From assembly GCF_901709675.1 (NCBI RefSeq), contig NC_051098.1:3550500-3614499 (forward strand): a stretch of DNA of 64,000 nt, read 5' to 3'. Of this stretch, positions 32,985 through 44,555 are shown piece by piece (the first letter of the stretch is position 1; every line of letters begins with the position of its first letter). The DNA is from Syngnathus acus. Taxonomy: Eukaryota; Chordata; Actinopteri; Syngnathiformes; Syngnathidae. The notes under the pieces were generated by a model. The model saw only the letters and a program-made list of their open reading frames with translations. It made no database searches and was not told the DNA's origin. A program made the translations under genes and the position numbers.

Positions 32985-34149
32985 ATTTTTTTGTGCTTTT
33001 TGTTTTGTTTTGGCAGGTACATCATCACACTTCTTCAGTTTTCTTTGTATGCACTGAAGAAACATAAAACTTGTCGAAATTGGAAACAAAAGAATAAAGG
33101 TTGCTTGCTTATTCTTACCCGCCACAATTCCAATCAAGGATTTTGTTTCATGACACATAACTATATAGTTTCAATTGTATTTTGTCCACAAAACCAAAAA
33201 TGACAGTTCGTTTACCTATAACAAACTTTTTTTATTATGTTCATCAATTTTTGAACCAATTTGTTTTGAGCAGTTTCAGCCATAATATTCCTTGACAGCC
33301 TACGGAGCATGTTTTATCAATAAACCCGATGTTTCCCTTTTAAAGACTTTCAATTTCACAGACATCAGTCTGTAAACCTTTCCAGAGTTTAACACCTGCA
33401 GCCACGATGGCACCCCACACAAGACAAATTGGTCTGCCCTTTACAGTGGTGTGAACAGATAATCTGCCTGTATTGAAATCTTTTTTTTTTTCATGTTTTA
33501 TTTGACCATTTTGGGTAGGGGAGGTGTACATTTTCCCAAGAACACTGGCAAGTGACATGGTCGCCAATGACTGCAACAGAAAAGTAGGGGATGCTTGCTG
33601 GTTTCAACTAATGCACAGACGCACTTGAAAAACATCCTGGGATTTGTAGTAATAACAGTATATACACTATATAACAGTGGGCCAGCTGTTATATAGTGCA
33701 TATAAATGCACAAAAGTCAAGTGATTGAAACCCTATGCTGTTACTCTATTTATACAGTGTTCTTGGAATGGCTTTTATTTCGTTTACCTTCTTTATTTAA
33801 CTGACTTGCAAGTGTAATCAACCATTCCCTCCAGCGACTGACACCTCACTGGCAGAGAAGAAGTGATTTATTGTTATTGAGTGAGTTTCTGTAATGCATC
33901 TGCAGTTGAAATGAAACTAAACTCAGTTAGATTCTGGCAGGGTTGCAAGGCAAGAGTGTTCTTGAATTATATTTAATTTCAAGAATTAAAAAAAAATTAC
34001 AAAAACATTAGACACTTTGAAATTGTAAAAAAGTAAATAACTATAGTCCAAAAAACAGATGGCAGGTTCTCTTAAAGTGTGAGCCAAAAGTGTGTCGAAA
34101 AATAAACTAGTTCAAAAGCAGGTCAAAATAATATACATATGCCTTAAAC
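32985..34149. other. No gene recognised
   Basis: AT-rich spacer without recognisable coding sequence or element. Confidence 0.5.
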
Positions 34150-34405
34150 CACGTTTAGGTTCCACGTTAACAGTTCTGGAGAAGCCTGTCAAAAGCCTTG
34201 GCCCCAGGTACAGCGCAGAGCTCAAGGACTCAAAGCAGTCGGCGCAACTCAGTCAGGATACCATCAACGACCTCAAGCAGATCAACAGCACAGCTCTGCC
34301 TGGAAAACTGAGACAGTGGCGCTTTAAGTTTCGGCTGCTGCCCTGTGGCCAATTTCTATCTACAAGGTCTATCCCATGCCAACTGGCTGAGAGACTGGTC
34401 AGTCC
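34150..34405 (+). pseudogene. Non-LTR retrotransposon polymerase fragment
   Basis: About 85 codons including EKPVKSLGPRYSAELKD and LKQINSTALPGKLRQWRFKF. This string resembles the thumb region after the reverse-transcriptase core in a fish LINE. Both ends are truncated. The match is by eye. Confidence 0.55.
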
Positions 34406-34488
34406 GCAATATAAAAATATTTTTAAATACTTGTCAGGTGATGTGGTATACTGTACCTAGTTGTGCAATTCCTACACTCATACACATA

Positions 34489-35927
34489 CCGTGTTTCTCG
34501 GACTAAAAGTCGCTCCGGAATATACGTCGCATTAGCCATAAAATGCACAATAAAGTGCAAAAAAACATATATAAGTCGCTCTGGAGTATAAGTCGCACTT
34601 TGGGGGGAATTTATTCGTCATAATCCAACACCAAGAACAGACATGAACGAGCAACAACAGGCTAAACGATAGGTATGCTAACGTGACATAAACACAAACG
34701 AAGAGCTGAGAACGGCCCTGACGTAACATTCAGAGTTATTCAAATAGCTATTACATAAATAACACGTTTATCAAACTATCTGTGTCACTCCAATTCATTA
34801 AATCCATCGATCGTCCTTTATGGAAATGATGCCGCGTATGCGCCACGCCGCTGACGTCTAAATATTCTAAATATTCCACAGACCCATATAACGATATATA
34901 AAGTATATATCAAATAACTACCATATAAACAACAATATTATCAAACCATCTGTGTCACTCCAAATCATTAAATCCTTCGATCAAATTCCTCGTCCTTTGT
35001 CAACAACGCCGCGCGTGCGCGGCTGACGTCAGGCTCGTCGTTAATCCGCAGATCTAGTATATAACAATATTGTAGGTTAACAAAGTACCAGGAAAGACGT
35101 GGGTTTGGTAAACGGCTCTTTATTTAACAAAACAAGAGTTCAACGAGCCAACAACTACTGAACTGTAACGATAAAAACATATACAAGTTGCGACGAAATA
35201 AAATATATCAAATAAGCACCGGCGTGGACTTCCAGGCGTGTGGCGGCGTGGACTTCCATCCCCGGAGGTGGCACTTCCAGCCACGGAGGTGGAAGAGAGC
35301 TCCATAGAATAGGACCGGGCGTGCGTAAAAGCCATGTCCGAGCCCCATCCACCGTCCCCGGACAGCCACCCGGCCGAGCGCCGGCCCCCGACTTCCATCC
35401 ACGGAGGTGAAAGAGAGCTCCGTAGAGTAGGACCGGGCGTGCGTAAAAGCTATGTCCGAGCCCCATCCACCGTCCGCGGACAGCCACCCGGCCGAGCGCC
35501 GGCCCCCGACTTCCATCCACGGAGGTGAAAGAGAGATCCGTAGAGTAGGACCGGGCGTGTGTAAAAGCCATCATAGTTTTTCAAACCTTTGTCACTCCAA
35601 ATCATTAAATCGTTCAAACTCTTCGTCCTTCGTGTCACTTACAAACAAAGCCGCTCATGATGCCGGTAGTACGTGGGGCCCTTCGTCATCCCGTGATCGA
35701 ATCTTTGTCCTTTATGTAAACAACCACCGCGCCGCTGACGTCACTTGAAATTCAAATTACAGTAATCCCTTGCTACATCGCGATTCGTTTATCGCGGTTT
35801 CACTTTTTTTTTTTTCTTTTAATTTTGAAAATTTGTGAGAAAAATTCACATAAGTCGCTCCTCAGTATAAGGAGGGTTTTTTCACCCAAACTATGAAAAA
35901 ACGCGACTTATAGTCCGAAAAATACGG
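34489..35927. mobile_element. TA-flanked MITE, family B copy 2 (1439 bp)
   Basis: Starts CCGTGTTTCTCGGACTAAAA and ends TATAGTCCGAAAAATACGG. TA flanks both sides (34487-34488 and 35928-35929). It shares the AAGTCGC-rich ends, the 170-190-bp units (landmarks 34777 and 34947) and a segment at 35065-35150 with the copy at 9576-11232. It also has a GC-rich tandem array that copy lacks. A mariner-type terminus fragment (CAGTAATCCCTTGCTAC) lies at about 35760. Confidence 0.92.
35220..35575. repeat. 118-bp GC-rich tandem repeat, three units
   Basis: GACCGGGCGT occurs at 35313, 35431 and 35549, exactly 118 bp apart. Long overlapping frames on both strands come from this repeat because the sequence is GC-rich and stop-poor, and are not genes. 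Confidence 0.95.
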
Positions 35928-35929
35928 TA

Positions 35930-37533
35930 CATATGTGCTTTTACATTTCTCAATAAGACTTTTTAACACGTCTCATACAGTTTCATAATCTAAACATAAA
36001 GAAGTAAAACGTTTTACTAAGTTGGCTTCTCGTCATTTATTTTTAGGAGCACTCAAGAGGAATGCAGTCGCAAAGGACATCGAGAAAAACGCAGAGGTGG
36101 CTCTGTCCATGTGGTTCACGGCACACATGGCAACATGCAGGACAACTAGCTCTCTCATCTTATCTCACCTCTCATCTACCACTGCCTTGGAGTAACAGAC
36201 ACACACACTTTTCATTCACACACTTTTCACTGATGTGTGATGATGACACCAATAATTTGGTCATCTCATTGCAGTTTCATTCAGATCCAGCACTTTAATT
36301 TGATTTCTTTATATTCTTTGTGTTACACTGACAACATAAAATACACAACACTTGTACAATTTATTTTACAGTTTCAACCTCAAGGCCAAAGCAGTTTGTT
36401 TAATAAACTGTCAAAAGGTAAACCATCAAGGGTTTTTTTCAACCTCAGGGCCAAAGCAGTTTGTTTAATAAACTGTCAAAAGGTAAACCATCATTTTTTC
36501 CCCCCACCCTAGTTAAATTAAGATTTGCATACCGTTTAGGCAGATGGCTGAGCTTCTGTGAAAGGGGTCACAAATTGCATCTTGACACTCCCTTCAGCCA
36601 ATCAGGATAGTTGCCAATTTACCACATCTGGTGGCACAAACAAAGCACCATAACGCTTCTTCACAATTGATTTGCTACTTTTTACTTTTTGTTCCTGCTT
36701 GTATTTTGAATATGTTTTGCATTTCATTTTATGAAACCATGACAGTGATAGGTGTCACAAACACATTTCCTGCCACAAAGGAGCAGATCGAGAGACGCTA
36801 CATTTTTTTAAATTATTATTTATTTATTCAAACAACATTCACATTTACACACCAATATCTGCAGATATGTAGTGCAAATAAAATGCCGTGGCTGGTCCAA
36901 AGGCTTAAGGCTGAAAGCTTTATAAATGCCCTAACCTTGCTCACAATCTTAATTTCCCCCAAAATAAAAAAAATATTTTCTGTTGATCCTCACGCACACA
37001 CGCACACGCACACGGGCACACACGCACATTTTGCGACAAAACCTAGCATCAAATGACCAATACTCATCAAGAACCACAAAACTTTACATTTCATAGGAGA
37101 AGAAAAAAGAGGGAAACAAGAAAACACCAACAACCATATAGAAGTAATAAAATCCCTAAGAACTTGATAAAATGTGTCTTGATCAAAAAATGATTTCAGC
37201 AAATAAAGATCATTCTTTCACTCTGTATTTTCCTAGTACATTAAATGACAAATTTCTTTTCAAATGTACAACTGTCTTCCTTTCTTTAAGTTTGTCAGAT
37301 AGACCATTCTACGCCCCAAATCCATATGCCCATACTTTGAAGTGAAGTGTGAAAAATAAAGTATTTGGGGCTTTGCTTCCAGTATTGTTGCATAGTTTTC
37401 CTGGGAAAGTCAAAATTATTATTACTAGCAGTTATCACAACGGGAAGATTACTTTGTAAAACATCATTATGGTCCTGTTAAAATATAATGATTGATTTTG
37501 AGTGGTGCCCGCATTTGTAACTCCTTATGAGAT
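35930..37533. other. No firm gene; tandem duplicate and CA-rich stretch
   Basis: Holds a 65-bp tandem duplication at about 36372-36500 (CAACCTCA...GGTAAACCATC twice) and a CACACG-rich stretch at about 36990-37030. A possible terminal exon follows a good 3' splice site at about 36044 and is discussed in the findings. Otherwise nothing recognised. Confidence 0.5.
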
Positions 37534-38267
37534 TTAGTAACTAATATTTTTCTCTTCTCTTCTTGGTGGTTTCACCGCTTGCAAGGATAGTAGGAAGGCC
37601 AGAGTTGAATTTCTACAAGCCCTCTGGTGGCTGAAACGTCCAATTCGGGATGCACAAGACCTGTTGCACTTGAGGCAGATGAACGCTTGAATAAGCTGGG
37701 CTTGTGCTGCTGTCTGCTCTTTCTGTCTTTGACGCTTATAACGTGAGGCCTCGCTTCTTTCTGCCTCGAACTTCAGGCTGGTGGATTTGATGCTAGAACG
37801 CCAACTGAGTCTTTCTGTAGCTAGATGCTGCCATGACTGAATGCCTGCAAGGGAGAGCTGTTTCTTCAGCTGGTCCTCGTAGTGCTTTGTGGGGGTCCTT
37901 GGTTTCGTATCCATTCCTTGAGCTGATCAAAGAGGATTGATTTCGGCAAGCGTGCACTATCCATCCTGGCTAGGTGATCTGCCCAACGAAGTTGTTGTTT
38001 GAGGATAATAGACTCCATGCTCATCCTCATTTGAGACAAAGTCCTGCCACTTGATGCCGAGAATGTTTCAGAGACAATGCTGATGAAAGCGTTCCAGTAT
38101 CTGCGGGCGGTACAGAACCCAGGTTTCAGCTCCATACAGGAGGGTAGGGACCACAATGGCTCTGTAGACCTGCACTTTTGTGGAAAATCGCAGTGCATGA
38201 TTCTGCCAGACTTTTTTGGAGAAGCGACCAAAAGAACTGCTGGACTTGGCAAGGCGACTGTCTAGGT
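37534..38267 (-). pseudogene. LINE polymerase C-terminus with Cys/His finger
   Basis: After the hAT break the frame resumes with a KVQVYRAIVVPTLLYGAETW segment, then LRWADHLARMD. After a frameshift comes a C-terminal CLKCNRSCASRIGRFSHQRAC finger near 37620-37690. The TGA-side end at 37534 is probably close to the natural C-terminus. Confidence 0.85.
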
Positions 38268-38700
38268 CAGGGGTGGGCAAACCTTTTGACTTGCGGGCCG
38301 AATTGGGTTCTAAATTTTGACCGGGGGGCCGAACCAGGAGCAGATGGATGTAGTGTTTGTGTGAAGTAATATAAATGACATGTAAAGGTCATTGCATAAA
38401 AGGTTTTTACTTTTAGTAGATACTAAAGCATGGATATTAAAAAAAAACTTTTTGAAAACAAATGCATTTATTAACAGGATTAAAAAAATATTTCACCAAA
38501 AAACTACTATCAGTGATTCTTATTAAATACGACACTGTTATGATGAATAACAGTCTCCATCACTTCAGCGCCTGCAGATCAGATTTATGAAATATGTTTA
38601 TCTAATGAGGCGAAATCACATCCAACGGCAAACATTCTGACCAAATTCATCATCTTGAAGAATCAGTGAAAGAATACATCTAAATAAAGTAATAAAGAAA

Positions 38701-38937
38701 TCAATAGTATTGTTGGTTTCCCTTTTTTGCTAGTGCATCATAGTCTGGAGTAAAATTTGTTGTGGTAATTCTTAGGATAGAGCCGAGGTGTCGGTCCGTT
38801 AACCTAGATCTGTGACGGGCTTTGTTGACGTTCATGTGGCTGAACGTCTTTTCACACACGTAGGTCGAGCCAAATTGTCCACTCTTTTTTAACATTCGGC
38901 ACTCAGTGTCCACCTTTCTTTTCCTCGGGCCACTCAT
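38701..38937 (-). pseudogene. hAT transposase N-to-C terminal fusion (internal deletion)
   Basis: The ATG at 38937 begins MSGPRKRKVDTECRMLKKSG, the Lys-rich N-terminal leader of GTF2IRD2/ZBED-like hAT transposases. It then jumps directly to FGSTYVCEKTFSHMNVNK...RSRLTD, the C-terminal dimerisation region, and ends at a stop at 38701. The frame is open for 78 codons. Copy 2 carries the same join, so the deletion predates the spread of this family. Catalytic residues are absent. Confidence 0.8.
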
Positions 38938-38960
38938 TTTAATGGAAGGATTCCAGGGGA

Positions 38961-39322
38961 GGCGGCTCGGTGGCGCACTGGCTAGCACGTCCGCCTCACA
39001 GTACGGAAGGGTGCGGGTTCGATTCCACCTCCGGCCCTCCCTGTGTGGAGTTTGCATGTTCTCCCCGTGTCCGCGTGGGTTTTCTCCGGGCCCTCCGGTT
39101 TCCTCCCACATCCCCAAAAACATGCTTGGTAGGCTGATTGAGCGCTCCAAATTGCCCCTAGGTGTGAGTGCGTGTGCGGATGGTTGTTCGTCTCTGTGTG
39201 CCCTGCGATTGGCTGGCAACCGGTTCAGGGTGTCCCCCGCCTACTGCCCGATGACAGCTGGGATAGGCTCCAGCAAGCCCGCGACCCCCGTGGGGATACA
39301 GCGGTACAGAAAATGCATGGAT
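38961..39322 (+). mobile_element. tRNA-derived SINE (family 1), copy C
   Basis: Full-length: head GGCGGCTCGG, A box TGGCGCACTGG (38971-38981), B box GGTTCGATTCC (39016-39026), conserved body, and tail GCATGGATGGAT. A 13-bp duplication GGATTCCAGGGGA flanks it (38948-38960 and 39323-39335). The orthologous stretch in hAT copy 2 (about 52605-52625) lacks it. Confidence 0.95.
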
Positions 39323-39526
39323 GGATTCCAGGGGAAGGTTTGTGGGTGGCATTAGCGTAAAACTGTATCTGAAAACTCAGCGCACGAATTACGAGAATAA
39401 TGACGTCACAGCCTACACTCGAAATTCGGCACTGATAGATGAAATTACTACGTACTACTGAGTACGCACACGCACTTGTGAGTGTGCACCGAGCTTTCTG
39501 ACACGGCTCCCGCGAGTAAATGCGCG

Positions 39527-39676
39527 GACATTATACTCTTTCATCACAGCAACATCTTCATTACAAATCAAACAGACACACTTTCTGTTGATTTCTTTGA
39601 AGAAATACTCATTTTCCCAACGTGTTTGAAATATTCTACACTCACTTGCTATTTTGCGTTTCTTCGGTGCAGCCAT
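39527..39676 (-). pseudogene. hAT transposase N-terminal zinc finger
   Basis: The ATG at 39676 begins MAAPKKRKIASECRIFQ and continues YFFKEINRKCVCLICNEDVAVMKEYN. This is the leader plus Cys-x2-Cys half of the N-terminal finger of GTF2IRD2-like hAT transposases. It then runs into unrelated sequence. Together with the fusion ORF downstream it shows that this copy has two transposase starts and is chimeric. Confidence 0.8.
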
Positions 39677-39889
39677 TTCTGGGGACTCGCGGTAAAAGTT
39701 TTTCTTCGCTTAATTTCATTTGTGTGGCGGGCTCCATCTAGTGTTGAAAGTGAGAAGTGCAACAGAGTTGAGCTCAAGCTTCTTGTGCGGGCCATATTCA
39801 ATTATGTTTTCAGAATTTGCTGCGGGCCAATAAAAACTGGACCGCGGGCCACAGTTGGCCCGCGGGCCGTAGTTTGGACATCCCTGGTC

Positions 39890-40540
39890 TAGGTCCTTGG
39901 CGACAGATGCGTCTTTGGAGATGACACTACTGACATACGTGAAGTGCTCTACTGCATTCAGGCTGGTACCCTCGATGCTGATTTGGTGTTGGGAATATGC
40001 TCTATTGGGGGCCGGTTGATATAGCACTTTTGTCTTTTTCAGGCTGCTGGTGAGGCTGAAGGCTTTTGCTGCTTCAGCAATACAGTTGACAATGTGCTGC
40101 AAGGCTTGCTCCGTATGGGCGCAGTCATCTGCGAAGAGCGGGTCCATGAGCATCTCTTCTGTGATTTTGGTGTGGGACAGAAGGCGCAGCAAGTTAAACA
40201 GACTTCCATCGGTTCTGAAGCAGATATAGATGCCGTCTGTCGTGAGTCTTTCAAGTCTTCTTTGGTCTCACGAAGCATCATGCTGAAGAAGATGGAGAAC
40301 AGAGTTGGCGTGAGGATACAATCTTGTTTGACGCCGTTTGAGATGGGGAAGCTGCCGGACAGAGTCCCGTTGTGCTTCACTTGTCCCATCTGGCCTTCAT
40401 GCAGTTGGCGTAGGATGATGAGGAACTTTGGGGGGCAGCAAAGGCGTGCCAGAATCTTCCACAAACCCTCACGACCACTGTAGCTTCTTAAACTGTGGGC
40501 CCTTCTTCTTTGGAGGGGGCTTGAAAGTGAAAACAATCTT
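39890..40540 (-). pseudogene. LINE reverse transcriptase core
   Basis: Overlapping frames contain an FLIILRQLHEGQMGQV-like fingers segment, NGVKQDCILTPTLFSIF and FADDC (catalytic F/YxDD, about 40121-40132). They continue to HFTYVSSVISKD, after which the hAT element at 38268-39886 interrupts. Confidence 0.88.
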
Positions 40541-40639
40541 GGAACGGATCAAGCGATGATACGTGTAGCAATCCGCGCTCGGCATCACCCTGTTGTGTAG
40601 TTCGTCTGTACTATCACGCTGTCGCATCAGGACGTAGTC

Positions 40640-41230
40640 CAGAAGATGTCAGTCTTTGGAGCGTGAGTGCCTCCAGGTAGCTTTGAATCTCTCTTTCTGT
40701 TGGAACAGGCTGTTAGTGATCATCAAGTCATGTGCAGAGCAGAACTCCAGCAGCAGCCATTTCCGTTACAGTTGCCTATGCCATGTTTCCCTAGGATGTC
40801 CTTCCATACATCAGAGTCGTGGCCCACCCTGGCGTTTAAGTCTCCCATGATGAGAAGCTTGTCCTGGCACACTGTAAAAGGTTGTGCAGATTGCTATAGA
40901 AAAGCCTCCTTAACTCCATTGTCGGCCTGCATGATTGGGGCATACATGCTAACAATAGTGGCAAAATCCTTATAGTTGATGGGGAGCCTGAGTGACATGA
41001 GTTGGTCAGAATGTCCAACTGGCAAACTGTGTAACCGATGTGCGATGGCGCTCTTAATCATAAACCGGACCGCTGAGAGTTGACAATCTTCTTTCGACTT
41101 TCCTGACCAGAACAGTGTGTATCTTGTGCCTTCCTCGGTGAGTGACCCTTGGTCTGCAAAGTGCACTTTGCTGAGTACAGCAATGTCTATGTCAAGCCTT
41201 GCTAGTTCTTTGACGACTGCTGAGCGTCTT
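40640..41230 (-). pseudogene. LINE APE endonuclease domain
   Basis: The frame 40894-41166 includes an EEGTRYTLFWSGKSKED-like strand and VSMYAPIMQ. The following sequence encodes [20 protein letters not shown], the GDxNARVG catalytic landmark of AP-type LINE endonucleases. Interrupted by frameshifts. Confidence 0.85.
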
Positions 41231-41777
41231 CAAGGACGATCGTTATTGTCTGAGTCCGTCATTGTGCATGCATTCCAGCATGCGATTATCAGGTTATTTG
41301 TTTTTCTTTTCGCACCGCGTGTTGTGATGCCCGTTGGCAGTGGTGAGCCAGCCGGGTTGAGTGAAAGAAGCCATGTTTAAACCATCTTTTTTAGGTCAGT
41401 CTCAATGTGGAGTAAACAGGGCTATCCCTAAACAGGGCGTGCTTGGTCACCCAGGGCCCTGCCGAATGATACTGTTGTCTTGGGTCAGAAACCAAACGAC
41501 CATAGCTTCTGAGCCGCCTGCATGCGGGATTGAAACTGCAGCTCCCAATGCCATCATGCACCTGCTGTGTAGCCTCTTTCCCATCGCTGCAGGACTTTAC
41601 TTCCCGCCTACGCTCGTTGCTTAAAGTGGGGATCAGCTCGCGCACACCAATTCCACTCTTTGGGCCAGGTGACACTCCACAGTGGCATAGACAGGCTGAG
41701 ATGGCTGTGGCGACCATCAGGTTGTAGGTTTTACATCAGAGTGACCTTCTCCTAGCCTCAGGCTAAAAAACCTTCCT

Positions 41778-42897
41778 CAGAGGCACGGGGGGGGCACTAA
41801 CCCAAGGCGGCGCGGTGCGATACCAAGGGGGGCGCGTGTTACACCAGGGAACATGCTTTTCTTTTGGCTGTACTAGATTAAAAGGTAATTAGACATCCAC
41901 TGCAGTAGGCGGGAGTGGCAGAATCACCGGAAGAGTGTGCGCAAGGAGTATTCGCTCTATACAGTGTAGAGCGCACGGAACATACGCACACACAGCACAG
42001 AGCAGGCGATAAAAAGTGCATGGAAAAATATTTAACAGGGTTGAAAAGAACGGCGGAGAGAGACGGCGATAAAAGAATTGAGAGTCACACCAAAGCTAAG
42101 ACAAGGAAATATGACGAAGCGTACATAGCGCTCGGCTTCAGTGCGACTACGATGGGAGACGAGGAAAGACCGGTGTGTTTACTTTGCCTTACAATGTTGG
42201 CAGCGGACAGTATGAAGCCAAATAAATTAAGGTGGCACTTATAAAGTCATTGCACCCCAATCACGCTGACAAGATGCTTGAGGTTTTTCAGCAAAAACGG
42301 GCTGAATATTGCCAACAATCATCCCACTTTGTGCTACTTCAGTCAATCAGCAAGCACAGTAAGCATCATATAGAGCAGCGTACCAAATTGCTCAGTGCAA
42401 GAAAAAAACACACCATTGCAGAAGAGCTGATACTACCTGCAGCCGTGGATATGGTCTCCGTCATGCTGCCTCATTTTGAGCACAAATTGTTTTATTCATT
42501 TTTGTTTTGTAGGTTAAAATGTTTTATATATTGTGCTCCTGAGTTAATGTTGCTGATTACTTTGAATTGAATATTATTTATTGCTATTATTTAATTTAAT
42601 ATTATGTATGTTTATTATTATGTTATTGTATTTTTTCCAGCATAAAATGGCAGTTGGTCAAGAATGTTTATAGTTTAAATAATTATAATTTATTTTTAAT
42701 TTCAGGCAAAGTGAAGCACATTGAATCTGTTCTGTTACAGATTAAAAAACAATGTTATTAATAGTTATTCTTTATTGTAAGTTGAGCTTTCTTTTTTATT
42801 TATATTTTGTTTTCTTTAATGTTAATAACATGGGGGGGGCGCGAAATGTTTTCTTCTCCCTTGGGGGGGCATCACAGAAAATTGTTGAGAAGCACTG
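41778..42897 (+). mobile_element. hAT (ZBED5/FAM200-like) element inserted in LINE
   Basis: The right end reads TTGTTGAGAAGCACTG. The left end is less clear (CAGAGGCACGGGGGGG). CCTT-starting sequences flank both sides but a full 8-bp duplication is not conserved. It carries a transposase N-terminus on the plus strand. Confidence 0.72.
41915..42480 (+). pseudogene. ZBED5/FAM200-like hAT transposase N-terminus
   Basis: Contains KTRKYDEAYIALGF and ERPVCLLCLTMLAADSMKPNKLRWHL, the BED-type finger of the Buster/ZBED5/FAM200 group. A frameshift near 42240 leads to a second frame with HADKMLEVFQQKRAEYCQQ and KKHTIAEELILPAAVDMVSVML, also typical of that group. The catalytic and C-terminal regions are deleted. 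Confidence 0.85.
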
Positions 42898-43015
42898 CCT
42901 TAGGTGGACTGCCTTAACAGGGCTAATGAGTCCCATCTACCCACTGCTATAACCCAGTCAGCTGAGTGGCTTGTGATGGCAGGAGCGCCTTGATCTCGAA
43001 TAGGTCATGGACCTA

Positions 43016-43958
43016 CTACTGCCAAACTGCAAACTAATAACAAATAATATTACATAACATTAAAAAAAAAAATGTAACTTGCTCTATAATTTTATTACTG
43101 CTTAAATCTAATGCATTACTGTATTGTTACTTTTGTAACAAGTTAACCCCTTGATTTGACATCTAATTGTTTGATTGATTACAATCTAGTATATACATGT
43201 GCTCCTGAAAAAATTTCTACACTTCATTCACATCTTGACTTATTTATTGTGACTAAAATAAAAAAACTGTCACTATCTAAAATACTACTGAACTTGAACA
43301 AACAGCGCGTGTAAGCTGTGCACCCGTGTATGTGTTTGTGTGTGTTGAAGAATATGTGAAAAAAACAAAGATTTTAAAACAATAAAATATCTGCAATAAT
43401 TCAACCAATCATATTGAGTATGACTATTCACACACACATATGAAACAAGACACATTCAGAGACCACTGTAAAAACTTCAAACACAAGTGAAAAAAATGAA
43501 GCTTTTTGTTGTGTTGTCTTAGTTTTTTTAGGCAAATTTTTAAATGCTGAATTGATTGCAATTGTAAAAATTAATTTTCATTTTATTCATTTAAAGATAT
43601 TGTTGGCAGTATACACCAAATCCCAAAAGGATTAGGTATCACCGTTAGGTATTAGAGGTCAGACATTACTTAAGCCTTGAAGTCCCCTCTTGGAAAAGTC
43701 CATATTAAAAAAGAAAATCAATATTTGAAGTAATATAATGTGTAAGACATTAAAAGGAAACTTGTTATTTTTTATTTTGAATGATAGTGCACTCTTGGTC
43801 AGGTGTGCGTGCGCGTGCGTGTAGAAATGGTGAAAAAGACAATAACGAGTTTGGTAAATTACTTTGGCTGAGTTTAAGTGCATAGTACGTGATTTACCGA
43901 AGCACTCGGTGCAAACCCAATAAGCTTGAAGGTTAAATGTCTTTTCACGGATGAACTA
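43016..43958. other. No gene recognised
   Basis: AT-rich spacer. The left edge may still include LINE 5' untranslated sequence. Confidence 0.5.
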
Positions 43959-44515
43959 ATGAACAAGAGGGAGTCATCAACAACGAAAAAGTCCTATAAA
44001 CTAACATCACCTATGCAGAAAAGTTAATGCAAGAAATTGACATTTTTGGAAACCATAAGTAATCTATGCAACAGATGTAAGATGGTGTTGGATGAATAAT
44101 AAAACCATGAATGTGACAAATTTTGGTATTCTGGAGATGGATTCTGGTCGTGTGCGTTGGTATTTTTTAATGTTGCCTTTTGCCTGTAGCAGTAAGGAAA
44201 CACACTCAACTTTCCCTCCAACAATGTTATTTATTTATGTATTTGTCTCGCCAGCTTGAGCTATTTTCTGTCCAAGAAAGCAACAACTTTGCTTTTACTC
44301 GCTCCGAGCCTACTTCTGACATCCACTGCTTTAAATGTTTTGACTGACATCGCATTGCAGTGCGTGCCCATATCCACTACAAAAGTTACTTTTCTTGTTT
44401 ATTCTCAGGCTTCCTCACTTTCTATTTGTGCAGACTCCATCACATTCATGTTTTTCATGAACAAGAGGGAGTCATCAACAACGAAAAAGTCCTATAAACT
44501 AACATCACCTATGCA
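43959..44515. repeat. Local duplication, left block
   Basis: The sequence from GAACAAGAGGGAGTCATC (43961-44014) recurs at 44459-44512. The block 44035-44228 recurs at 45488-45681, and 44346-44457 recurs at 45682-45797. A 117-bp segment (44229-44345) is present only here, between the two blocks. The function of the duplicated sequence is unknown. Confidence 0.9.
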
Positions 44516-44555
44516 TATATAGCTGAGCTAAAGAATGACATGCATGTATGATACC

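Larger units (their letters stand above)
38268..39886 (-). mobile_element. hAT element family C copy 1, with SINE and perfect 8-bp target duplication
   Basis: Starts CAGGGGTGGGCAAACC and ends in a diverged inverted copy (TTTGGACATCCCTG). GTCTAGGT is present on both sides (38260-38267 and 39887-39894). Two transposase fragments on the minus strand and a SINE lie inside. Copy 2 at 52251-53354 has the opposite orientation. Confidence 0.93.
37534..43015 (-). mobile_element. APE-type LINE, minus strand, split by two hAT elements
   Basis: Minus-strand pieces appear in the correct order for one non-LTR retrotransposon. They are a 5' region (43015-42898 and 41777-41230), an apurinic-type endonuclease (about 41230-40640), a reverse transcriptase (about 40540-39890), its C-terminal half (38267-37870) and a Cys/His finger (37870-37534). 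Two hAT elements (41778-42897 and 38268-39886) interrupt it. Removing them joins the LINE sequence. Frameshifts and stops occur throughout. The clade is not assigned. Confidence 0.85.

Noticed and set aside
35120-35748. Pro/Arg-rich frames of 60-140 codons on both strands
   Set aside because: All come from a 118-bp GC-rich tandem repeat inside a MITE. Frames on both strands in the same place indicate composition, not coding.
38971-39030. Candidate tRNA gene (A and B boxes present)
   Set aside because: No cloverleaf with a proper acceptor stem can be formed, and the boxes are part of a SINE with tail and target duplication.
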